From JAJFJD01 sp965228695 (lineage in GTDB: Bacteria; Pseudomonadota; Alphaproteobacteria; UBA8366), in contig CBDDIB010000002.1 in NCBI GenBank assembly GCA_965228695.1, forward strand, positions 2,294,001-2,358,000: a stretch of 64,000 nucleotides of DNA. Reading direction: 5' to 3'. Position numbers and translations under genes: made by a program. Position 1 is the stretch's first letter. Each line of letters begins with the position of its first letter. Shown one piece after another: positions 33,255-42,241 of the stretch. The notes below the pieces were generated by a model. It was not told where the DNA came from. It was given only the letters and a program-made list of their open reading frames with translations, and searched no databases.

Positions 33255-34847
33255 ATGATGACTTGTCTCAAGCGTGTGAACGGACAAATTCAGCGGAGCT
33301 TCCCGACGATCTGCGTTGCGGTGGTTGGCTTTTACGTGGTTGCCGCTCTACTCGGCGGAGGGACCGCCTTAGCCCAAACGGCAGACCAAAGGATTCGTTT
33401 GCTGGAGCAAACCGTCCGCGATCTTTTGGAGCGTGACGCGCAAAAGGAAAATCTGATCAACAGCCTGCGTGGCGACATCAAGGCGTTGAAAGAGGGAAAC
33501 CGTGGCAATGTCGGCGGTGTGGCGACAGCGCCGGCACCGCCGCAACCGGCATCGCAGAAGCCCAGTCCAAAGCAAGAGCTTAAGCATGCTTCGGAACATG
33601 ACCACGATCACGGCAACGACCGAGAAAAAGCAACCGATGGCGGTAACCCGGACCTGTACGCGGTCGACGTAGCCGGCGGTACCTTGCGCTTGCGCGGAAT
33701 CGGCGTGAACACCGCGATTGCGTCTGGATACTCTTCGGAAAAGAAAGCGACCATCGGCCTGCTGCAAGGCGGGGATCACGATCCGCAACAGAACGGTTTC
33801 GATGTTCAGACCGTCGATTTCAGTGTCCTGGGGGCGTTCGATCCGTATTTCGATGCGGAATTCCACGTCGCTTTGAACATCGATACGGAGGGTGAGACCA
33901 AGCTCGAGCTGGAGGAGGCGTTCATGCGGACGCAGGACGGCGTCCTGCCGGGCGGATTGGAACTGGAGGTCGGTCAGTTCTTCACTGAATTCGGCGCCTA
34001 CAACCCGGTTCATTTCCATGATCAAGTCTTCATCGACCAGCCGGTCATCGTCGGGCGCCTATTCGGCGCGGACGGATTGAGGGGGCAGGGCGTGCGCGTC
34101 GGATGGAAGGTTCCGGTGCCGTGGCGCAGCAAGCTGCATGTCGGCGCTCAGAACGCGACCGGTGAAACCCAGGCGAGTTTTCTGGCGAATGACGAAGTGT
34201 TCGAGGAACGCGCCGTCGGCGGCCGGGCATTCCGCGACCGGGAGGTGGACTCGATCGACGAACTGACCTATCTCGCCCGTTTGGCAAACCGCTTCCAGGC
34301 AGGCGAGGACACGGCCATTACGGTCGGGGCGTCGGGTTTGATCGGTCCCAACGCAACCGGATCCGATGCGAATACCTATATTGCCGGGGTGGATGTGACG
34401 GCGCATCACGATCTGCACGATGGCCGTTTCGTCGAATTCCAGGGAGAATTCATGTACCGGCACTACGAAGCCGCCGGCCAGTCGGATGAAGGGTTTGCCG
34501 CGGCGGATCTCGAGGACTACGGAATCTACGCGTTCGCCCGCTACGGATTCCTGCCGCGTTGGTCGGCTGGTCTGCGCGGCGAATACGCGACCGGTGGCGG
34601 CGCGAGCGTCGGCGATTTCGCGGGCCGGTCCCAAGACCCGTTCCGGTCCGATCGAATCCGAATCTCCCCGTTGTTGGCGTGGCAATTTGCGCCGACCGGT
34701 AACGTCCGTCTTCAGTACAATTACGACAACGCAGACTTCTTAACCGATGATGACGCGCACTCAGTTTGGCTTGGCTTCCAATGGGCCTTCGGGGCCGGCG
34801 AAGCGGTGCATGTCAGCGGGGGCGGTCACGACGACCACGCACATTGA
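33255..34847 (+). CDS. Zinc-locus outer-membrane beta-barrel protein with His-rich segments
   Basis: A 530-residue exported protein. The signal peptide has a long N-region and hydrophobic core at about 20-36, with cleavage near AQ at 41. A short coiled coil (about 44-80, RIRLLEQTVRDLLERDAQKE) and a Pro/Gln/Lys linker follow. A His stretch (HASEHDHDHG, about 112-121) precedes alternating beta-barrel sequence to the end, which finishes GGGHDDHAH. The coiled-coil plus barrel plan resembles porins of the OprP/O or phosphate-selective type, not TonB receptors: no plug or TonB box is seen. Position and the Zur-like box suggest a zinc-uptake porin. Confidence 0.8.
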   Translation: MMTCLKRVNGQIQRSFPTICVAVVGFYVVAALLGGGTALAQTADQRIRLLEQTVRDLLERDAQKENLINSLRGDIKALKEGNRGNVGGVATAPAPPQPASQKPSPKQELKHASEHDHDHGNDREKATDGGNPDLYAVDVAGGTLRLRGIGVNTAIASGYSSEKKATIGLLQGGDHDPQQNGFDVQTVDFSVLGAFDPYFDAEFHVALNIDTEGETKLELEEAFMRTQDGVLPGGLELEVGQFFTEFGAYNPVHFHDQVFIDQPVIVGRLFGADGLRGQGVRVGWKVPVPWRSKLHVGAQNATGETQASFLANDEVFEERAVGGRAFRDREVDSIDELTYLARLANRFQAGEDTAITVGASGLIGPNATGSDANTYIAGVDVTAHHDLHDGRFVEFQGEFMYRHYEAAGQSDEGFAAADLEDYGIYAFARYGFLPRWSAGLRGEYATGGGASVGDFAGRSQDPFRSDRIRISPLLAWQFAPTGNVRLQYNYDNADFLTDDDAHSVWLGFQWAFGAGEAVHVSGGGHDDHAH

Positions 34848-34890
34848 TGCTCCCCAAGCTCCGCCGGAAATTCATGCGGCGGGCATTACG

Positions 34891-34930
34891 AAAAACGGGG
34901 CGGATGGGAAATGCCATCCGCCCCGTTTTT
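34891..34930. terminator. Bidirectional terminator with 17-bp perfect stem
   Basis: AAAAACGGGGCGGATGG and its exact complement flank a GAAATG loop, giving A/T runs at both bases. It lies between the convergent barrel-protein gene (ends 34847) and the FecR/RTX gene (ends 34947) and should end both transcripts. Confidence 0.92.
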
Positions 34931-34946
34931 TCAATCGGTTACGCGG

Positions 34947-37508
34947 CTATGTGAAGGTAACGTCGTCGTCCACGGCAAGCTGTGCGCCCGAGCTGTGTTC
35001 GTAGAGCGTGTAGCTCTCGCCCGCGATGGAGGTGTCTCCGGATTCCGTCCATCCCCCGCCCGCGTCGAGCTCGTCGCCCGCTTCGCCGGTGACGACCAAC
35101 GTGTCCGCCGTCCCGGTCAGGGCGTTGACGCCGTCCGTTACGTCCAAGACGATGTCCGCATCCAGGGTCAATGTCGCGTCGGCAATAGCGGAAAGGTCGA
35201 TTTCCTCGATGCCGGTTACCTGGCCTGGCGTCAGGCCGCCTAGATCGAAGCTTGCGCCCGGTCCGGTGAAGGCCAGCGTGTCGGTGCCCGCACCGCCGTC
35301 GACCTGCTCGAAGGTGAGGTCCGATACCTGGATGAGATCGTTGCCGTCACCCCCCAGCAGAACGTCCGAGCCGCCGTTGCTGGTGAGCGTATCGTTGCCG
35401 GCGCCGCCGATCAGCGTGTCGTCCGACCCGGTCGGGGCAGGGGCGATGTCAACGCTGATCAGGACATCCTCGAAATCGTTGTCGCCGCCGCCGAGCAGGT
35501 CTTCGAACCCGATCACCAACTCGCCGGTCTCGCCGTCGATGCCGCTAACGGCATGTTGGACGCCGTCGGGGTTGAGATTGGTCGCCGACGAATGAAATAC
35601 GTCGCCGCTCAACGCGATTTCCGTAACGCCGTCGTCCGAGACGAAGAAGAGTTGCGGATTGACCGTGTCGATGGTCGCCGGCTCGCCGTCCGGACCGCGA
35701 AATTCGAAGCTGCCGCTCCCGAAAGACTCGAAATCGTTCTCGCCGAAGCCGTCCGCGATGATGAAGAAGGAGAATGTGTCACCGGTACCGACATCCAGGG
35801 TGGCGGTATCGCCGATGGTAAGGTCTCCACCGCCATCGACCTCCGATGCGTTGGTCCAAATGAATTCGACATCGCCGATGGTGCCGTCGGGCCCGACCGT
35901 GTAATAACCGATCGAGTTCTGGAAGCCCGCCCCTTCGCCTTGGAAGGTCACCGTGACCGGATTGTCCGCGGCCAGGGTCAGGTCGGCCAGGTCGACACCG
36001 TTGCGCGCCGCCGGATCGACGACCGTGCCGTCGGAAAGTTCGGGAATCTCTTCCGTCGTGACGAAGCTGTGGGCGATCGCCGCGCCGCCGGCCACGCTAT
36101 CGCCGGTCAGCACATCGTTTCCTGCGCCGCCGAGAACGGTATCGCCGCCTGGGCCCGCTGCGACGTTATCATTGCCGCCTCGGGTATCGATGGTGTCGCC
36201 GAAGGCGCTGCCGATTACAATTTCGTCGCTATCGTTCCCGACGAAGTTGACGGGGCCGCTGGCGCCGCTGAAATCGAAGATCACGGGTCCGGTCGTCTCG
36301 GTCGGTGTCGTCGTCTCGACCGGGTCGTCGTCGCCCGGCGCGTCGGCCAGGTCGGCGGGGCCGCCATCCGTATTTTCTTCAAGCAGCGCTTGAAGTTGTG
36401 CCGCCAGGTTCGGGTTCTGGTTCAACAGGTCGAACGCGCCCAGACCGGCCACACCGGCGCCGAGGAGTTGCGCGCCGCTTTGCCCCACGCTGCCGCGTTC
36501 GCTGGAGCTGCCTTCGTCGGTCGGCGCGTCTGCGCCAAGGCCGTCGGAACTGTCGCGTTCGTCAATGTCCCGGCGCCGCGGTTTCAGGAAGGATCCCGGC
36601 GCGATCGTGGAGACGGCTTGGTAGATCGCCGCGTATTCGTTCGGCGTGAGCACGAAGATCGTGGACGGCGGGGCGTTGATGTTCGTGACCTGGGTGGTGG
36701 CGCCGGCTTCGCTCAGTTGCACGCTGCCTTCGTTGGTCACGACGTTGATGGCGCCGTCTAGGATCGTGAACTGCCCGCCAAGCTCGTCGAGCTTGCCGGT
36801 CACCACGGTGCCGCGAATGCCGATCGTCGCGACCGGGGTCTTGACCGTCATTTGCGACGGGTCGGTCTTGGCGACCTGGCCGCTCGTGAAGATGAAGACG
36901 CCCTTCAGGATCGAAACCGACAGGTTGCCCGCCTGGGTCTGCGGATCGAAGGTCAGGTCGTCGAGCGCGATGCGGGCGTCGGAACTGAGGGAAAAGGTGG
37001 TCTGGTCGGCCAGCAACATGCGGATTGCGCTGTCACCGTCGCCGGTCTCGACCACATCGCCTTGAAACAGAGGATCGCCGGTGCCGAGTTCGACGCGGGT
37101 GCCGTCCGCTCGCACGGCGAAGGCCCGGCCGGTCAGTTCGGCGACCTGCCCGATCGGCGGGCTGCTGGGAGCCGTCCCGAGCTGCGCGTATTGCCCCGGG
37201 GCCATCGGCAGAACGAAAGATTCGACCAGTTCCGCGTCCATGGCGCGGGTGCCGTCTTCGCTGGTCAGGTCGGGGCGCGGGTCGGCGGTGAAATAGTTTC
37301 GGACCGCAACGGCCGTGCCGTCCGGCTTGGCCAGAATCAGGTCGCTGCCGTCGCGAATATATTGGGCGTCGGAGAGAAATGTGCCGTTCGGCACGGTAAT
37401 AACGGCGTCGGTCAACGCATCGGCAACCACGACGCTCAGCCCATTCGCCGAGGGGCCGTCGCTGATTGCTATCGCTTCCTCTGCCGCGGTTAAACTGCGC
37501 GCGGTCAT
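34947..37508 (-). CDS. Large secreted FecR-domain/RTX calcium-repeat protein
   Basis: An 853-residue acidic protein with start ATG 37508 after GGAGG. It has no N-terminal signal peptide, as in type I secretion substrates. A FecR-like beta domain covers about 115-275 (LFQGDVVETGDGDSAIRMLL, TPVATIGIRGTVVTGKLDEL). After a Ser/Asp/Gly linker there are RTX nonapeptide repeats (GGNDNVAAGPGGDTVLGGAG, about 445-470). A DUF4114-like domain follows (FSFFIIADGFGENDFESFGS, about 560-680), then a second RTX set (IGGAGNDTLTSNGGSDVLLG). No ABC/TolC secretion genes adjoin it. It could be an adhesin or surface-layer protein. Confidence 0.82.
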   Translation of the reverse strand: MTARSLTAAEEAIAISDGPSANGLSVVVADALTDAVITVPNGTFLSDAQYIRDGSDLILAKPDGTAVAVRNYFTADPRPDLTSEDGTRAMDAELVESFVLPMAPGQYAQLGTAPSSPPIGQVAELTGRAFAVRADGTRVELGTGDPLFQGDVVETGDGDSAIRMLLADQTTFSLSSDARIALDDLTFDPQTQAGNLSVSILKGVFIFTSGQVAKTDPSQMTVKTPVATIGIRGTVVTGKLDELGGQFTILDGAINVVTNEGSVQLSEAGATTQVTNINAPPSTIFVLTPNEYAAIYQAVSTIAPGSFLKPRRRDIDERDSSDGLGADAPTDEGSSSERGSVGQSGAQLLGAGVAGLGAFDLLNQNPNLAAQLQALLEENTDGGPADLADAPGDDDPVETTTPTETTGPVIFDFSGASGPVNFVGNDSDEIVIGSAFGDTIDTRGGNDNVAAGPGGDTVLGGAGNDVLTGDSVAGGAAIAHSFVTTEEIPELSDGTVVDPAARNGVDLADLTLAADNPVTVTFQGEGAGFQNSIGYYTVGPDGTIGDVEFIWTNASEVDGGGDLTIGDTATLDVGTGDTFSFFIIADGFGENDFESFGSGSFEFRGPDGEPATIDTVNPQLFFVSDDGVTEIALSGDVFHSSATNLNPDGVQHAVSGIDGETGELVIGFEDLLGGGDNDFEDVLISVDIAPAPTGSDDTLIGGAGNDTLTSNGGSDVLLGGDGNDLIQVSDLTFEQVDGGAGTDTLAFTGPGASFDLGGLTPGQVTGIEEIDLSAIADATLTLDADIVLDVTDGVNALTGTADTLVVTGEAGDELDAGGGWTESGDTSIAGESYTLYEHSSGAQLAVDDDVTFT

Positions 37509-37658
37509 TTTGATACCTCCACGCCTGCCCGTAGCCCCTCCGCACGAACAGACAGGCTCCTTTTATGCACTATTGCACCGGAATGCACCAGTCGTTGAGG
37601 AAACTTTGACTAACCAGTTCGGGCCGCGCGCTAATCCGAAGGGCCTTGGGTGTTCGGA

Positions 37659-38582
37659 TTAGTCCAAAGGGCGAAGCGGCCGGAGTTTCGGCAGCGTCGA
37701 GTCGATATCCGCGCGGTAAGGCAGGCTCGGTTGGGCACCCATGGTTTGACAGGCGAGTGCGGCGCCGACACTGGCCCGGCGGACCGCGTCCGCGACCGAG
37801 TCTCCCGCCTCCAGAGCCGCTGCGAGGATACCGGCGAACGCATCCCCGGCGCCGGTGGTGTCGATCGCCTTGACCGGCAATGCCGGCACGTCGAAGCCGC
37901 CGAACGGGCCGATCGCGATCGCGCCGCGGTTGCCGAGCGTCATGACGGCGGTGAGGCCAAACCGGCTGGAAAGGTCGGCCAAAAGCCGCGCGGGTTCCCG
38001 GGGCGGGAGACCGATGGTATCCGCCACCGCCTTGCCCTCGATCTCGTTGACGAGCAGCACGTCTACCTCGGCCAGAATCTCTACGGGCACCGGGCCGGCC
38101 GGGGCGACGCTTAGGATAATGCGGCCGCCGTTCGCCTTCGTGTGGCGCACTGCGGTCCAGTTTTCCGCTAGGGGGACTTCCATTTGCAGGACGAGCCAAT
38201 CGCCGGGGCCCGGTGTGCGGCCGGAGAGCTGATCGGCGGTGGTGTCCAGATTGGCTCCGGATGCCACGACGATCGAATTTTCGCCTTTGCCGTCGACCCA
38301 AACAGCGGCGCAGCAGGTTGGACGTTCGGATTCCGCGATCGCGGATAGATCGACGCCGCTTTCGCGCAACAGGCTCAGGGCGGTATCCGCAAAGGCGTCG
38401 CTTCCGACGGTCCCGATCATTCGGACGGCCGCACCGGCGCGGGCGGCGGCAACGGCCTGGTTGGCGCCCTTACCGCCGGGGACGACCATATATTCGGGAC
38501 AAAGAACCGTCTCGCCAGGTGCCGGCAACGCATCGACCTGCATCACCATATCCACGTTTACCGAGCCGAATACGGTGATCAT
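37659..38582 (-). CDS. rbsK: Ribokinase (PfkB family)
   Basis: A 307-residue sugar kinase. PfkB signatures are visible: GGKGANQAVAAARAGAAVRM (about 37-56) and DTTGAGDAFAGILAAALEAG (about 240-259, with the catalytic Asp in GAGD). The N-terminal VFGSVNVDMVMQVD is typical of ribokinase RbsK. It phosphorylates D-ribose at O5. No ribose transporter is adjacent, so other pentose or nucleoside salvage roles are possible. Confidence 0.9.
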   Translation of the reverse strand: MITVFGSVNVDMVMQVDALPAPGETVLCPEYMVVPGGKGANQAVAAARAGAAVRMIGTVGSDAFADTALSLLRESGVDLSAIAESERPTCCAAVWVDGKGENSIVVASGANLDTTADQLSGRTPGPGDWLVLQMEVPLAENWTAVRHTKANGGRIILSVAPAGPVPVEILAEVDVLLVNEIEGKAVADTIGLPPREPARLLADLSSRFGLTAVMTLGNRGAIAIGPFGGFDVPALPVKAIDTTGAGDAFAGILAAALEAGDSVADAVRRASVGAALACQTMGAQPSLPYRADIDSTLPKLRPLRPLD

Positions 38583-38629
38583 CTCGTTGTCGCCCCAAGC
38601 AGGAGAACGCGCCGTTTAGCGGCCCCCGG

Positions 38630-39457
38630 TCAGTGCGACATTAGCACGGGCACGGTCATGTGCTGCAACATGTGCCGGGTTACGCCGCCCAGGACGAACT
38701 CGCGGAAGCGCGACCGGCCGTAACCGCCCATCACGACCATATCCGCACCGGTTTCGGAGGCCCGGTTGAGCAGGGCATCGCCCACCGAAATGTTGTTAGC
38801 CGGCGTCTCGTAGACCGTGACGTCGATGCCGTGCCGGGCGAGATGCGCGGCGATATCCGCGCCCGGAAGATCGCCGATATCGTCGCCGCTGGCGATGAAG
38901 ACTTCGACCTCGCGGGCGCTGTCCAGAATCGGCATGGCGTCCGCGACCGCGCGGGCCGCCTCGCGGCTGGCGTTCCAGGCGACGATGACTCTTTTGCCGA
39001 TGGTATCCGGTGCGCCGGTGAAGGGAACCATCAGCAACGGCCGGCCCGAACTAACCAGGACGTCTTCGGCGAGATCCGCGAAACGTCCGTCGCCGCCGCC
39101 CGATTCATGCTGGGCGACGATCGTCAAATCCGCGTATCGGGCGTGGCGCCCCAACACTTCGTGCGGATTGCCCAGTTCGGTCCGCCATTCGCTGCGGTCC
39201 TGGAGTCCCGCATGGGCGGTCGTCGACTTGAAGACCTCTTCCGACGCCTCCAGCAGCTCTTTTTCCCGTTGTTCCATGATTTCAGCGACGGATTCCGGCA
39301 GCCGGGCGCTGGCATAGCGCGGCATATCCAACGGGGGCCGAATACCCAGTCCGACGATATGAGCATTATGACGATCGGCGAGAGCGGCCGCGGCGCCGAC
39401 CACCGCCCTGGCGCTGCGTGTGTTGTTGACGTGCACCAATAGATCTTTCAACGCCAT
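38630..39457 (-). CDS. Universal stress protein, tandem UspA domains
   Basis: ATG 39457 preceded by AGGAGTGACTCTC gives 275 residues. Two UspA modules are present (about 3-140 and 150-275). The second carries the ATP-binding GxxGxxxx(G)S pattern (VVMGGYGRSRFREFVLGGVT). An FNR/FixK-like box lies 63-76 bp upstream, which suggests induction at low oxygen, as for many tandem Usp proteins. Confidence 0.9.
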   Translation of the reverse strand: MALKDLLVHVNNTRSARAVVGAAAALADRHNAHIVGLGIRPPLDMPRYASARLPESVAEIMEQREKELLEASEEVFKSTTAHAGLQDRSEWRTELGNPHEVLGRHARYADLTIVAQHESGGGDGRFADLAEDVLVSSGRPLLMVPFTGAPDTIGKRVIVAWNASREAARAVADAMPILDSAREVEVFIASGDDIGDLPGADIAAHLARHGIDVTVYETPANNISVGDALLNRASETGADMVVMGGYGRSRFREFVLGGVTRHMLQHMTVPVLMSH

Positions 39458-39519
39458 GAGAGTCACTCCTGAACGGATGATCACTGGCGCTAGTTTGCGG
39501 GAGGGCCGTCGAGACGGCA

Positions 39520-39533
39520 TTGACATCAATCAA
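39520..39533 (-). promoter_or_regulatory. FNR/FixK-type box upstream of the universal stress gene
   Basis: On the minus strand TTGAT-TGAT-GTCAA, agreeing with the TTGAT-N4-(A/G)TCAA consensus for Crp/Fnr-family oxygen regulators. Its distance to the start codon fits a site near -40 of a promoter. Confidence 0.6.
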
Positions 39534-39612
39534 GGGGGCGAGGTGACAGCGGCACGCGTCGATCAGACCCAAGACGGGCCTGAGCGCTGCCGGTCACGTG
39601 GAAGGGGTGCCG

Positions 39613-39637
39613 CCGCCGGCGTCGATCGTGCCGGCGG
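39613..39637 (+). terminator. GC-rich hairpin with short T run
   Basis: CCGCCGGC-GTCGATCGT-GCCGGCGG followed by TTTTCG on the plus strand. It lies just past the stop of the small acidic-protein gene, but that gene is leftward, so the T run is on the other strand. It may still stop leftward transcription as a bare hairpin, or serve an unseen rightward RNA. Confidence 0.4.
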
Positions 39638-39655
39638 TTTTCGAGTTACGCGGCG

Positions 39656-39910
39656 TTAGGAGTCGAGAAATTCCCGCTTCCCGACGTTGCACATATCGAG
39701 GACGTCATCGATATCCAGCACGTCGTATTCTTCGCCCATGAAGGCGATGTCTTCCTCGACGTCGAAGTCGCTGTCTTCGTCGAGCACGGAATCGAATTTG
39801 TCCGTGAGGTCGGTGTCGACGGTCGCCGCGACAGTTTCTTGTTCTGCTAGACCGGCCACATATTTTTCCTGCGGTCCGGTCTCTATCGCTCCAGTTCTTG
39901 GGCGGGCCAT
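39656..39910 (-). CDS. Small acidic protein, 84 aa, unknown
   Basis: ATG 39910 with GGGGAATTGAAAA upstream. The product is very acidic, with clusters such as SVLDEDSDFDVEEDIAF and EEYDVLDIDDVLDMC, one Cys near the end (MCNVGKREF) and no signal peptide or membrane helix. The high Asp/Glu content and lack of hydrophobic core suggest a largely disordered or partner-dependent protein. No family is recognised. A dedicated AT-rich upstream region and good Shine-Dalgarno support it as a gene. Confidence 0.6.
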   Translation of the reverse strand: MARPRTGAIETGPQEKYVAGLAEQETVAATVDTDLTDKFDSVLDEDSDFDVEEDIAFMGEEYDVLDIDDVLDMCNVGKREFLDS

Positions 39911-40120
39911 TTTTCAATTCCCCGAATGAAAAACCACTTGGTCAGCGTTCTGCTGTTAACCAAGCTATCGGTGTTTTGTTTAAAATTCTGTAAACGGCGT
40001 CCGACCGGCATCCCCGGATTTCTGCGGTTCTTGCGTGTCGAAAAAGCCGTTTCGGAGAAAAAAGAAAGAAAAATCGCACCGAATTCGGGCCGGCGATCGC
40101 GGCATTTGGTGGCGTCGCCT

Positions 40121-41503
40121 TTAGTCGATGACGGTGTTCAGGGCGTCTTGAAACGCCGGCCTCAGCGAGGCGTCCTCGGCATGGATACCGTCTTCGATGA
40201 CCTTGCGTCCGGCGACGAAGACATCGCGGATCGCAGCGGCGCCGGCGGCGAAGACGAAGCTGTCCAACAGCGTGTCCTGGTTTCGGCCGGCCAGCAGTGG
40301 ATGATCGGAGTCGAGGATGACGAAGTCGGCTCTGAATCCCAGCGCTATCGCGCCCATCCTTCGGCCCAGCGCACGGCCCCCGCCTTGGATGGCGGCTTGG
40401 TAGAGGCCCGCGCCTATGTGCGCATGGCCACATCCCAGGATGCCGCGGCGGCCGTGTGTCAGCCGCTGGCCGTATTCCAGCAACCGCAGTTCCTGGGCCG
40501 GATCGAGGGAAATGTGGCTGTCCGTGCCGATGCCGAACGCGCCGCCGTTGTCGAGGAATCGCGATGCGTCGAATATCCCGTCTCCCAAATTGGCTTCCGT
40601 CGTCGGGCACAGTCCGGCCACTGCGCCGGACCGCGCCAACGCGACCGTTTCCTCGGGCGTCATATGCGTGGCGTGGATCAAGCACCAACGGTCGTCCACC
40701 GCATGATTGTCGAGTAACCACGCGACCGGGCGGGCACCGAGATGGATCAGGCAATCGTCGACCTCTTTCGGCTGTTCCGCCACGTGAAGATGGAACGGCA
40801 TTTCGGCAGCCTTCGCGAGGTCCGCAGCGTCGGTCAGTTGATCCTGCGTCACCGCGCGGAGCGAATGCGCCGCGATTCCGATTTGAATGTGCGGGTCCTT
40901 CGCGACACTGCCATTCAGGCTGTCGATGAGGTTGGCGTAACCCTCGACATCGTGGACGAACCGGCGCTGCGCCGCACCGGGCGATTCGCCGCCGAAGCCG
41001 CCCCGGGCGTATAGCACCGGCAAATGCGTCAGGGCGATGCCGGTGCTGCGCGCGGCCTCGATGGCCGCCAGCGACATGGCGGCGGGCGCGTCGTAAGGCC
41101 GGCCGTCCGGCGCGTGATGAAGATAATGGAACTCACCGACCGCGGTGTAGCCGTGACGCAGCATGTCGGCATAGAGTTGAGCGGCGATCGCCGCGAAACT
41201 GTCCGAATCGACCCGGCTCGCGACCCGGTACATGACATCCCGCCAGGACCAGAAACTGCCCGCGTTTTCGGTTTTCTCCGCCAATCCGGCCATTGCGTAT
41301 TGGAATGCGTGTGAATGCAGGTTCGCCATTCCCGGGATGACGGGGCCGCGCGCCACGGGAACACCGCCGTCAGCTTCGGTCGTGCCCGCAATGCCGGTGA
41401 TCGTGCCCTCCGCGTCGAATCGGATCGTTTGATCCGACACCCATCCGCCGGGCATCAATACCTGGCTGCATCTCAACCCGCGCTCGGTGCTGGGCTTCGC
41501 CAT
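40121..41503 (-). CDS. hutF: Formimidoylglutamate deiminase HutF
   Basis: A 460-residue amidohydrolase. Metal ligands are the HSH of NLHSHAFQYAMAG (about 63-65), H in FHLHVAEQPKEV (about 234-236), H near LIHATHMTPEE (about 272-276) and D in IGTDSHISLDP (about 325). Residues and length match HutF, which converts N-formimino-L-glutamate to N-formylglutamate and ammonia in histidine degradation. No other hut genes are present here, so the rest of the pathway lies elsewhere. Confidence 0.9.
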   Translation of the reverse strand: MAKPSTERGLRCSQVLMPGGWVSDQTIRFDAEGTITGIAGTTEADGGVPVARGPVIPGMANLHSHAFQYAMAGLAEKTENAGSFWSWRDVMYRVASRVDSDSFAAIAAQLYADMLRHGYTAVGEFHYLHHAPDGRPYDAPAAMSLAAIEAARSTGIALTHLPVLYARGGFGGESPGAAQRRFVHDVEGYANLIDSLNGSVAKDPHIQIGIAAHSLRAVTQDQLTDAADLAKAAEMPFHLHVAEQPKEVDDCLIHLGARPVAWLLDNHAVDDRWCLIHATHMTPEETVALARSGAVAGLCPTTEANLGDGIFDASRFLDNGGAFGIGTDSHISLDPAQELRLLEYGQRLTHGRRGILGCGHAHIGAGLYQAAIQGGGRALGRRMGAIALGFRADFVILDSDHPLLAGRNQDTLLDSFVFAAGAAAIRDVFVAGRKVIEDGIHAEDASLRPAFQDALNTVID

Positions 41504-41623
41504 TCCGCTATGCTCGCTGTTGCTCAGTTCGCGGCGGACCCGAACGAATTCGTGACTTGTTCCGCCCGCTTCCTGCTACCATGTCGAAATCGGCGCATAA
41601 CTTCCAGCGATAGGAGCGATCAG

Positions 41624-42106
41624 GTGGCGGAGACACAATCGGCGATATTCGGGGCGGGCTGCTTTTGGGGCATCGAGGCGTCTTTCCGAAAGGTGGAAGG
41701 CGTGAAAACCACGTCGGTCGGGTATTCCGGGGGCACCAAGGCCAGCCCGACCTATGAAGAGGTTTGCAGCGGCACGACCGGTCATGCCGAGGTCGTGCGC
41801 GTCGAATTCGACCCGGATGTGGTGACCTATGACGCCTTGCTCGACCTTTTCTGGCAAATTCACGACCCGACCACGATGAACCGGCAGGGCCCGGATGTCG
41901 GAACGCAATACCGGTCGGCCATCTTCTACCTGGATGAGGAGCAAGCGGCGGCTGCCCGGGCATCGAAGGATGCCCAAGACAAATCCGGGCGGTTCCGGGA
42001 CCCGATCGTCACCGAGATCATCGCGGCGTCGGATTACTGGATGGCCGAGGACTATCACCAACAGTATTTCGAAAAGCAGCGCGGGCGGTTCGGACGATTT
42101 TTCTAG
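41624..42106 (+). CDS. msrA: Peptide methionine sulfoxide reductase MsrA
   Basis: GTG 41624 follows AGGAG by 7 nt and gives 160 residues. The catalytic motif GCFWG (Cys13) is near the N-terminus. The core has TTSVGYSGGTKASPTYEEVC, GHAEVVRVEFDP, HDPTTMNRQGPDVGTQYRSA and a terminal CxxxxC-free end, so it relies on few resolving Cys. It reduces methionine-S-sulfoxide in proteins. It is monocistronic. Confidence 0.94.
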   Translation: MAETQSAIFGAGCFWGIEASFRKVEGVKTTSVGYSGGTKASPTYEEVCSGTTGHAEVVRVEFDPDVVTYDALLDLFWQIHDPTTMNRQGPDVGTQYRSAIFYLDEEQAAAARASKDAQDKSGRFRDPIVTEIIAASDYWMAEDYHQQYFEKQRGRFGRFF

Positions 42107-42241
42107 AATGCCGTTGGTCGCCGAAATTGGCGGCGCGGGTACGATGCTCTAAGGTTGGCGTCCGAACACGCAAGATGAGAATAAGCGGCAAAGGGCAGTC
42201 GTGCGACGCGAAGGCTTGCCTCCAGGCCGCAGGAGACGCCC

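Noticed and set aside
33255..34847. The barrel protein considered as a TonB-dependent zinc receptor (ZnuD)
   Set aside because: No plug domain or TonB box is visible and the N-terminal coiled coil plus linker is that of porin-like proteins.
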